Positions 57,101-64,000 of a stretch of 64,000 nt of DNA are shown here, one piece after another. Where the stretch lies: the NCBI RefSeq assembly GCF_964031085.1, contig NZ_OZ035001.1:1178001-1242000 (forward strand), in the 5' to 3' direction. The position numbers were made by a program, and so were the translations under genes. Every line of letters begins with the position of its first letter. Position 1 is the stretch's first letter. Origin of the DNA: Spiroplasma endosymbiont of Asaphidion curtum (GTDB lineage Bacteria > Bacillota_I > Bacilli_A > Mycoplasmatales > Nriv7). The notes beneath the pieces are model-generated. The model was not told the DNA's origin, did not search any database, and was given only the letters and a program-made list of their open reading frames with translations.

Positions 57101-57519
57101 AATCCCATTGCTAAAACCGCTAAAACAAATGAAAATCATCATATTCCTGTAAAAATAATCATTAAAATTAAAACAGTAAAAATAATTCCTGTTAAAGCAA
57201 AATTTGTATAAAATAGTCTAATTGCCACTTTATGATTTTTACGATGACGAATTTGTGATACTACTATTGTTAGTAAGATAAAAAATAGTGCCATTAAAAT
57301 TCCAAAAAATACATAAATTATAAGATTACTCATTAAATTATTTTTTAATTTAATTAATGCAAAAGAAAAATTTTCTTTACCAAATCTTAAAAATAATTTT
57401 TCTAAAAAAATTTCATTAGTAATAAAATTAAAAATAACCGGCATTGATAATACTAATAAAAATACTCCTAAAAGAGTAGCTAAAAATATCATTACTGCCC
57501 CCGCAATCATTAATGTCAT
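54130..57519 (-). CDS. Membrane protein with seven near-identical 94-residue repeats
   Basis: 1,129 residues once two TGA codons (57136-57141) are read as Trp, which join an N-terminal membrane part to the long repeat part. Start at MTLMIAGAVMIF (ATG 57519) behind AAGGAGCG. N-terminal third: four hydrophobic segments (MTLMIAGAVMIFLATLLGVFLLV; NLIIYVFFGILMALFFILL; FALTGIIFTVLILMIIFTGIWWF; VLAVLAMGLIFL). Then an acidic Asn/Gln-rich region, then repeats beginning LDSKNNVALGQQKVDSQLQ and ending YYQEQQYPQVHSQM (six full, one partial), then a tail rich in Gln/Tyr ending CPICYQGG. No family recognised. Low-complexity repeats on a membrane anchor suggest surface exposure or a cytoskeletal/adhesion role; topology is not settled. 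Confidence 0.75.
54707..56641. repeat. Tandem repeat, 282-bp period, seven units
   Basis: Unit boundaries (TTCTTTGAATCTAA) fall at about 54,935, 55,217, 55,499, 55,781, 56,063, 56,345 and 56,627, exactly 282 bp apart. Six full units appear identical by eye; the last is shorter and differs (TTCTCAGAACC for TTCCCAGAACC). 282 = 94 codons, so changes in copy number keep the frame. Confidence 0.95.
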
Positions 57520-57590
57520 TGCTTTTCGCTCCTTAATATACATTGCTTAAATTTAAGAAATAAACTATTATTTTCCTTTTATCTTATTAA

Positions 57591-57596
57591 ATTATA
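57591..57596 (-). promoter_or_regulatory. Possible -10 element for the repeat protein gene
   Basis: TATAAT on the minus strand, 72 bp upstream of the ATG at 57519, in an otherwise featureless 184-bp gap; no clear -35. Confidence 0.35.
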
Positions 57597-57703
57597 CACC
57601 ATTTTATAAAAAAATTATTGAATAACTTCAACAAAATAAAGAGTTTTTGCCAGTAATTAAATTAATAATAAAAAATAATTAATACAATAATACCTAATAT
57701 AAA

Positions 57704-58231
57704 TTAGGAACGAATAATAACAATCTCACTACCTGTGGCATCAATAATTGTTGAAGCCTTTTGGTCAATAATACCCCCATCAACAATAAAATCAACTTCA
57801 AGTTTATTCTCATTAACAGTTATAATTGGATTTTCATTATGAATATTAGCGCTAGTGGCAAATAGTGGTCCTGTTTGATAAACAATATCTTGTAATCACC
57901 GATAATTGGTAATTCTAATCGCTATCGTTTCTGTGACATCAACTTTTTGTTTAACAATAATTGTTATTTTCCCCTGAGGATACGATTCATACAACTGTTC
58001 AACTTGCGAAGTAATAACCCCAATATCTTTTGCCATTGCGATATCACTAACAATAACTGCTAATGGTTTATTTTTATCTCTTAATTTTAAATGCGAAATT
58101 CTTTTAGCGGCAAATTGAGAAGAATAAATTCCCACTAAACCATATACTGTATCGGTAGGAACAATACCAACTTGTTCGTTTAATAAATTATGAATAACAA
58201 GATTTTTTTGTTCTAATGATAATATTTGCAT
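57704..58231 (-). CDS. tsaC: Threonylcarbamoyl-AMP synthase (TsaC/Sua5/YrdC)
   Basis: Makes threonylcarbamoyl-AMP for the t6A37 modification of tRNAs reading ANN codons. 175 residues, the short TsaC form without the Sua5 C-terminal domain. GIVPTDTVYGLVG near the start, KRDKNKPLAV-type lysine region (KLRDKNKPLAVIVS), and SANIHNENP / STIIDATG at the end are the family hallmarks. One TGA-encoded Trp (NYRWLQD). It lies 12 bp after the membrane protein gene, so probably co-transcribed. Confidence 0.9.
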
Positions 58232-58243
58232 AAACTAATAAAA

Positions 58244-59446
58244 CTATCTCAACGCCGTTTCTTGCAAATACTTTTTAATATCATTATTCATAATAGTTAT
58301 TCCTTCATTAAGACTTTTCTTAAAAGCAGAACGATTAGTACTATAAAACTTATTTACATTATTAGCATAAGAATTAAATCATTTACGAGCTAAATCAGAA
58401 ATAAATTTACTATCTAATTTATATAAAATAGCATCTTTTAAATATCCAAAAAGCGGTTCGTGTTCTAACGCCACAGGATAGATTAAAAGCATTATCTGAT
58501 CAATCTCAAGATCAAAACCATGGTCATAACGATTATAAAAAATATTAATTAACTTCGCAACGCGAGCATTACTTTGTGCCATATTAATACGATGCAATTC
58601 CTGAACTAAAATAAAATCCTTTTCATATTCATTTTTAATTTGCTGTGTAAATCCCATTGTTGCTGGTGTAATATTTGGTAACGGATTTACAACTCCCAAA
58701 CTACTAAATTCTTCATTTTCTTTTATTAATGGTTTAATATTATTATCTTGTAATAAATTTTCTTTAGCATAAAAATCATCGCTTTTAATATTCATTGTTG
58801 CACTTAAACTACCATTATAACTCGGATTTACATAACCAGCATAAGCATTATTAATATTAGGTATATATTCATATTCCGTTTTTGGTTCTTTATTATATTT
58901 CATATTTTGTAAATTAGAATTTAAACTAAACGCTGTTAAATCATCAAAACTATTTTCTAACAGCAAGTTATATTTTAATAATGAATTATAATTCATTGCA
59001 AACTCAACAATAGCAATAATTTTAGCAAGGATTATTACTCCTCCGATAATTCAAATTGAACGACTATTTAACCACGAAATACTTAAGCCACTGTTACCAC
59101 CATCCATATACATTGCTAATGTTATTTGTGAATAAAAAGATAACATTAAAGATATTGCCATTGATAATGATAATAAAAAAATTCAAGCAATAAGATACTT
59201 ACTTTGTTTAGTTTTATAATTTTTAAAATTTAAAAATAAAGCAACAGCAATAGTTATTAAACTAATAAGTAGCGATAATAATGGTAACAAAAGAATTTTT
59301 GTTGAAGATAACAGTAAAGAATCTTTAAAAACATCACGCCACACAACAACTTCACTACTTAGGTAATTAGCAATAATAAAATATACAAGGTTTCATACTA
59401 ATATTACATTAGCGATTAAATAAAGCCATTTTTCTTTTCTAATCAT
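58244..59446 (-). CDS. Hypothetical membrane protein, 400 residues
   Basis: ATG 59446 behind GAGGTAGAG. N-terminal half has four hydrophobic segments (WLYLIANVILVWNLVYFIIANYL; ILLLPLLSLLISLITIAVALFL; YLIAWIFLLSLSMAISLMLSF; WIIGGVIILAKIIAIVEFAM); the C-terminal half is soluble, Asn/Tyr-rich, with FDLEIDQIMLLIYPVALEHEPLFGYL. Layout resembles the repeat protein at 54130 (four-helix membrane start plus long soluble part), and the two flank tsaC. No family recognised. Confidence 0.7.
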
Positions 59447-59571
59447 ATTATCTCTACCTCACACTAGAAACTAATTCTACTTTATTAGATGCTTTTCTTT
59501 CGCATTCTAATAATTTTTTTATATTTGTAATTATATCACACAACAATTGCATTAAATATTAAGATTGGAAT

Positions 59572-59700
59572 AAAGGGCGCCTTTAGTTTTCTAAGGTATT
59601 GCTTTGAAGAAGTAAAACAATCAGCTAATTATACTATTTAATTACTAAACTAACCCGACCTTTCTTGTTATTGTCATTTTATTCGTTATGATTTTATCAT
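59572..59700. repeat. Fragment shared with 14,735-14,862
   Basis: Same order of blocks (TTTAGTTTTCTAAGGTATTGCTTTGAAG..., AAACAATCAGCTAATTAT, CCTTTCTTGTTATTGTC) as next to the plectrovirus fragment at 14.7 kb. No gene in it. It shows that phage-associated DNA once reached this locus too. Confidence 0.75.
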
Positions 59701-59704
59701 ATTA

Positions 59705-59846
59705 GACTTGGTACATAACTATAACATTTTGCACCTACCAAACTATAAAATTCATTTTCGTCTTTATATTTATCTAATATTTGTACTTCACCTAGAAAAT
59801 AATATTATCAAAATAGTAGATAAAATTGAGGGTTATGTACCAAGTC
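59705..59846. mobile_element. 142-bp MITE, copy 3
   Basis: Complete copy with GACTTGGTACATAAC ends and TA on both sides (59703-59704, 59847-59848), closest to copy 2 (GATAAAATTGAGGG). Confidence 0.88.
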
Positions 59847-59848
59847 TA

Positions 59849-60102
59849 ATATATATCCTTCCTTATATGCAATTTCCTAGTTAGCTAACATAGTTAACTA
59901 TCTAAGAAATCTATGTTATCTCTCTTATGTTAACTAAGTGTTCTGTTTGCTAACTAGACTAGGCGCGAGAAATGCTCGAAATTACCAAAAAGCATTATTT
60001 TGGCACACCTAAAAAATGTTCTCATATTTACAACACAATTTTTAGATAGAATTTAGTTTTTTGTTCGAACAAGTTAATAAAGTTAGTTTAATTTTATTAA
60101 TT
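59849..60102. other. Gene-free stretch, possible plectrovirus control-region remnant
   Basis: No ORF. It contains repeated GTTAACTA/TTAGCTAAC motifs like those in front of the prophage first genes (14,380-14,410 and 27,915-27,955), next to the phage-associated fragment at 59,572. The match is in motif pattern rather than continuous identity. Confidence 0.4.
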
Positions 60103-61184
60103 GCCAAATTGTAAAGTTAAGTGCAACTAAATTATTTTTCTAACCAAATATTCGATTGGTGAAAGATAATTTAGTATTTTTCTTGGTCTTTGGTTTAAAG
60201 ACAATATAAATTTATGAACTGCATTTTTAGTAGTATTTGAAAAATTAAATTTTTTAGGAAATTTTTCTCTAATTAAACCATTAGTATTTTCATTAGTACC
60301 TCTTTGTCAAGGCGAATACGCATTAGCAAAATAAATTTTCACATTTAAATTTTTTTCAAGTTGTTGTCAATTAGAAAATTCTTTACCCCTATCAAATGTT
60401 ATAGTCTTAACAAGATTATTTGGAAGAATTGATAAATAATGGCTAATGTTTTCGTTAACAACTTTAGTAGTTCTATTTTCAACTAACATTGCTAAAGTAA
60501 ATCTTGATGTTCTTTCAACTAAAGTTATTAAACATGATTTACTTTTACCTCGTGATGATACTACAGTATCACCTTCTCAATGACCAACAGTTATACGATT
60601 ATTAACATTAATATTTCGTTCTTTAATTGATTTACCATTAAATTTACCGCGATTTTCTTGAGATTTTCGTTTCTTACCTTTTCTTCTTAAATTTTTATTA
60701 GTAACTTTTTCAAGTAATCCAGAATAAATTCAATTGTAAATTGTTTTAAAACTAATAATTCATTCTTTATGAAAATTTTTAATTCTGCCATAAATTTGTT
60801 CAGGCGATCAACCTAATAGTAATTTTTGTTGTACATATTTTACTAATTCTCTATTTTTAAACTTATGAAAATAAACATGTGATTGTTTTCTGTTTTCTGC
60901 TTTATTTTGTGCAATTAATGAAAAATAATGATTACTATCTTTATTTCTATTGACTTCTCGAATAATAGTACTAATACTTCGATTAAGATTTTTAGCTATT
61001 TCACTAATTTTTACTTTAAACTTCAATTGATTCTCAATATAAATTCTTTCATATATGCCAAGATGTTTGTAACCCATATAAAAACTCCTTGCTTTGTTTT
61101 TTCTAAAATAAACTTAGCATCATGAAATTTTTATATGAGATTTTTTGCAATTTTATTTACTTGCACTTACAAGTATAATTCAGC
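60103..61184 (-). mobile_element. IS30-family element, complete (copy E)
   Basis: 1,082 bp, flanked by AATT on both sides (60099-60102, 61185-61188), a 4-bp target duplication. Confidence 0.94.
60127..61077 (-). CDS. IS30-family transposase (copy E)
   Basis: 316 residues, intact, same as copy B. Confidence 0.94.
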
Positions 61185-61321
61185 AATTAAAATACTTACC
61201 TCCTTTAAAAAATTATTGTTAAGAGGAGTATTCTTACTGGTTTAAAATGGTTACCTTACACATAATATAGACCAATCTCCAATATTTATACGAAGTGCAT
61301 ATTTTGTTTTACAAAAGAACA

Positions 61322-61347
61322 AAAAAGACGATAATTATCGTCTTTTC
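61322..61347. terminator. Terminator hairpin downstream of the prfA-prmC unit
   Basis: Perfect palindrome AAAAGACGATAATTATCGTCTTTT. On the minus strand it lies about 105 bp past the MITE-supplied prmC stop and has a T-run, as expected for the end of the prfA-prmC operon. Confidence 0.8.
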
Positions 61348-61376
61348 CTATTTTTCTGCCTCTTTGTTATACGCCC

Positions 61377-61465
61377 TCATCTTTATATTTATCTAATATT
61401 TGTGCTTCATCTAGAAAATAATATTATCAAAATAGTAGATAAAATTAAAGGTTATGTACCAAGTC
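61377..61465. mobile_element. MITE, copy 4 (one end missing)
   Basis: The GTTATGTACCAAGTC end and about 89 bp are present; the other end is missing and replaced by unrelated DNA ending ACGCCC. It overlaps the 3' end of prmC and gives it a new stop. Confidence 0.85.
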
Positions 61466-61615
61466 TATTGTAAATAAAAAGCATTCTTCATTTTCCACTA
61501 ATATCTTTAATAAATTCATATTCACTAGTTGCAAAATATTGTTTTACTAATATTTCTAAAGTCGCTTTTTGTGAATAACCAAATTCAAAGGCTAATAAAT
61601 ATTTATCATTCATTA

Positions 61616-62698
61616 GACTTCTTGCATTACTTATTAAAATAATTACAAATTATTTGTAAATAAAAAATACTATATAGTAATTTCTAACTTTTATTAGGTT
61701 AATACTTATGGATTTTATTAAATGTGTAAATTTTGACACAACAAAAAATTATTTTATTATTTAAATTTAATTTTAAATAAATATTTTATGTTATCTATAA
61801 TTGCAAATTATAAATTGAAGCAATTAAATTAAATCTTAAACTAAATCGTTTTCTACGATTACGATATTTTTCAGTAATAATTTTAAATTTTTTAAGAATA
61901 GCAAAAATATTTTCAATAATAATTCTCATTTTTGAAATTAATTTATTATTATGTTTTTGTTCTTTATTTAAAGGGTTTTTCTTTGTTTTTTTCTTAGGTA
62001 TTAGAACATTACTATGAATTTTTTGTATTCCTTGATAACCATTATCAACTATTAATTTAGTATTTTTTAAAATTGGGATTTTTGATTCTTTAAATAAACA
62101 AAAATCATGCTTTTTACCGAGAGAAAAATTTGTTGCAATAATTATTTTGCTTTCTTTTTCAATAATTACTTGTGTTTTAATAGTGTGTTTTTTCTTTTTT
62201 CCTGAATAAGATTGTTTTTGTCTTTTTTTGGGCGTTGAATGGGTGTTTCTGTAGCATCAATAATAATTGTTTTATCATTAAAATAATCATTTATTAATGC
62301 TTTTTTTACCAGCAAGTTGTTGAAAATCAGGATGTTTGATTAAAATATCTTCAATTCACTTGATATTTCGATAACAACTAGCTTCACTAATATCAAAACT
62401 TTTACCAAGATGAAAATAAGTACGATATTCTCGTCAATATGATAAAGTCATCAATAATCTATTTTCTAATGATAATTTATTATTTTTACCACCTCTTTTA
62501 AACTTTTTTAACTCAGCTTCTTTTAAAATATTTAACATTTTATTAAAAGTACTTTGCTTTATTCCAGTTAATCGTAATAATTCTTTATCATTAATAAAAT
62601 TAAATTTATCAAATTTCATAATCTTAAATTCCTTATAATTTCTATTTTAAATATATTTTATAGGAATTTTGTTTAATAAATAAGTAATGCAAGAAGTC
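61616..62698 (-). mobile_element. IS5-family element with one-base insertion (copy 5)
   Basis: 1,083 bp with TA on both sides (61614-61615, 62699-62700), inserted in prmC. It has one extra T in the run at about 62,301-62,307 (7 versus 6 in copies 2-4). Confidence 0.92.
61795..62619 (-). pseudogene. IS5-family transposase with additional frameshift (copy 5)
   Basis: Same gene as copies 2 and 4 but one base longer: an extra A in the A-run encoding GKKALIND shifts the frame before the catalytic Asp and the slippery run. Probably inactive, so the element may be unable to leave prmC on its own. Confidence 0.85.
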
Positions 62699-63393
62699 TA
62701 TTATTGTTTTTACTTGTTTAAAAATTAATTTATAGAAAAATAAACCATTATCAGTAGCAAATAATGCCAAATTTGGTTCATAATCTTTAACCATATTTTC
62801 AATCTGTTCATCAACGCCAATATAAGGCGGATTACATACTAAAATATCAAACTTATCATCATTATTAACAAAGGATGCTAACAAATTACTCTTAACAAAT
62901 TTAATATTTTGACAATTAAGATTTATCGCATTAGCTTTTGCAACTTTCAAAGATTCACTACTAATATCACTAGCAACAACAAAAAGTTTTGCTTTTTCTA
63001 ACGCTAAACTAATAGCAATAGCACCACTACCAGTAGCAACATCAAGAACTTTAATCTGCTTTACATCTTGAAAATAGTCATCAATATAATACAAAACATT
63101 TTCTACTAATTCTTGAGTTTCAGTGCGTGGAATAAAAATATCAGGATTAACAATAAAATCTCGCCCCAAAAAAGTTTGATAACCTAAAATATATGCCAAC
63201 GGTTTTCCTTGTAAATTAACATTAATTAAAGCATAAAAGTCTTCTTCACTAACTTTACTTTCAATATCTGAATTAGCATATAATTCTTGCAATGAATAAC
63301 CTGCTAAATGAGCTAATAATCATTTACAATGATGACTACGATAATCAGCATATAATTTTTGACCCTTTTGTAATAAATGATGATAAGTCATAA

Positions 63394-64000
63394 CTAATCT
63401 TCCATTCCCATTTTTCTTTTTTGTTCATCATCAATTAAAGCATTAATAATTTCATTAAGTTCACCCATCATAATCCGATCAAGTTTATTTAATGTCAAAT
63501 TAATCCGATGGTCACTAACACGATTTTGAGGATAATTATATGTTCGAATTTTTTCTGCCCTCATGCCACTACCAACAGCATTTTTTCTTAATGTTCCCAA
63601 TTCACTTTGTTGAGCTTCAAGTTTAGCTTCATAAATTTTAGCAAGTAACACTTTTAAAGCTTTATCCTTATTATCATGTTGACTGCGACCATCTTGTGAG
63701 GTTGTTACAATTCCAGTTGGTAAATGAGTAATGCGCACTGCTGAATCAGTAGTATTAACATGTTGCCCTCCAGCACCAGAAGCCCGATAAGTATCAATTT
63801 TTAATTCTGATGGTTTAACATCAACATCTAAAGCACTAACTTCTGGTAAGACAACAACCGTAGCTGTAGAAGTATGAACTCTTCCTTGTGATTCTGTTTT
63901 AGGAATTCTTTGCACGCGATGACTACCAGCTTCAAATTTCATTTTTGCATATACTTTTTCACCTTTAATCAAAAATGAAATTTGCGAAAAACCACCAGAA
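63394..64000 (-). CDS. prfA: Peptide chain release factor 1, C-terminal part (runs off the window)
   Basis: Recognises UAA and UAG and releases the finished peptide. The visible 202 residues contain [27 protein letters not shown], the catalytic GAGGQHVN (GGQ motif), and the typical [17 protein letters not shown] segment ([19 protein letters not shown]), ending [10 protein letters not shown]1 suits an organism in which UGA is Trp and RF2 is dispensable. Its stop is 2 nt upstream of prmC. The 5' part lies beyond 64,000. Confidence 0.96.
   Translation of the reverse strand, partial: SGGFSQISFLIKGEKVYAKMKFEAGSHRVQRIPKTESQGRVHTSTATVVVLPEVSALDVDVKPSELKIDTYRASGAGGQHVNTTDSAVRITHLPTGIVTTSQDGRSQHDNKDKALKVLLAKIYEAKLEAQQSELGTLRKNAVGSGMRAEKIRTYNYPQNRVSDHRINLTLNKLDRIMMGELNEIINALIDDEQKRKMGMED

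Larger units (their letters stand above)
61452..63391 (-). pseudogene. prmC: Peptide chain release factor N5-glutamine methyltransferase, split by an IS
   Basis: PrmC methylates the GGQ glutamine of release factors, and lies here 2 nt after prfA. Two pieces: 62699-63391 (231 codons, MTYHHLLQKGQKLYADYR..., with the N-terminal helical domain, LDVATGSGAIAISLA SAM motif and VCNPPYIG catalytic motif) and 61452-61613 (MNDKYLLAFEFGYSQKATLEIL...FIKDISGKWRML). Removing the IS and one TA rejoins them in frame. As it stands the first piece ends 18 codons into the IS (stop 62642-62644), giving a 249-residue protein lacking the last C-terminal strands. The 3' end RLGT-stop comes from a MITE. Confidence 0.93.

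Noticed and set aside
57139..57543. Separate 134-residue membrane protein upstream of the repeat protein
   Set aside because: Its apparent stop is TGA, which is Trp in this code; the frame continues without a break into the repeat protein, so it is one gene.

Overview
The window is a stretch of a mollicute chromosome, almost certainly Spiroplasma and probably the Citri group. Reasons: very low GC; UGA must be read as tryptophan for every housekeeping gene to stay open (gltX, pyrG, fba, pepF, fusA, prmC all contain in-frame TGA at conserved Trp positions); and there are plectrovirus (SpV1-type) prophages plus several insertion-sequence families. All coordinates below assume genetic code 4.

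Layout. 1-1,034: 3' end of an IS30 element, a decayed IS5-like element, a perfect palindrome and a 142-bp MITE. 1,057-6,709: housekeeping operon gltX - HD phosphohydrolase - rpoE - pyrG - fba, ended by a hairpin terminator. 6,889-45,538: about 38.6 kb of accessory DNA. It begins with two paralogous HExxH metalloprotease lipoproteins (one broken), a MITE-truncated lipoprotein, an ABC-F fragment and an IS1595-like element carrying an IS30 copy. It continues with a plectrovirus control region and an ISLre2-like element. Its core is a large imperfect inverted duplication centred near 28,404. Each arm has a plectrovirus prophage transcribed away from the centre, meeting head-on a large ankyrin-repeat/OTU gene that resembles the male-killing toxin Spaid. 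The left prophage (21.5-28.4 kb) is nearly complete; the right one (28.4-37.0 kb) lacks its control region and has its Zot-like ATPase broken by three insertions. The left toxin gene has lost its 5' end to an IS; the right one keeps a signal peptide but has three frameshifts.

45,617-64,000: housekeeping again: a small membrane protein, pepF, pepA, then rpsL-rpsG-fusA-tuf on the minus strand, a 1,129-residue membrane protein with seven near-identical 94-residue repeats, tsaC/sua5, a membrane protein, IS/MITE debris, and prmC (split by an IS) with the end of prfA.

Most notable. In each prophage the attachment-type protein (DUF3688) and the separate lipoprotein just downstream carry the same roughly 120-residue module, while the module differs completely between the two prophages. 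The pair has been exchanged in concert, which suggests a matched adsorption/superinfection-exclusion system. The toxin-prophage pairing on both arms suggests that a Spaid-like toxin and a filamentous virus travel as a unit. MITEs supply new stop codons to two genes, and prmC is cut by a TA-targeting IS.

No rRNA, tRNA or CRISPR array was recognised.
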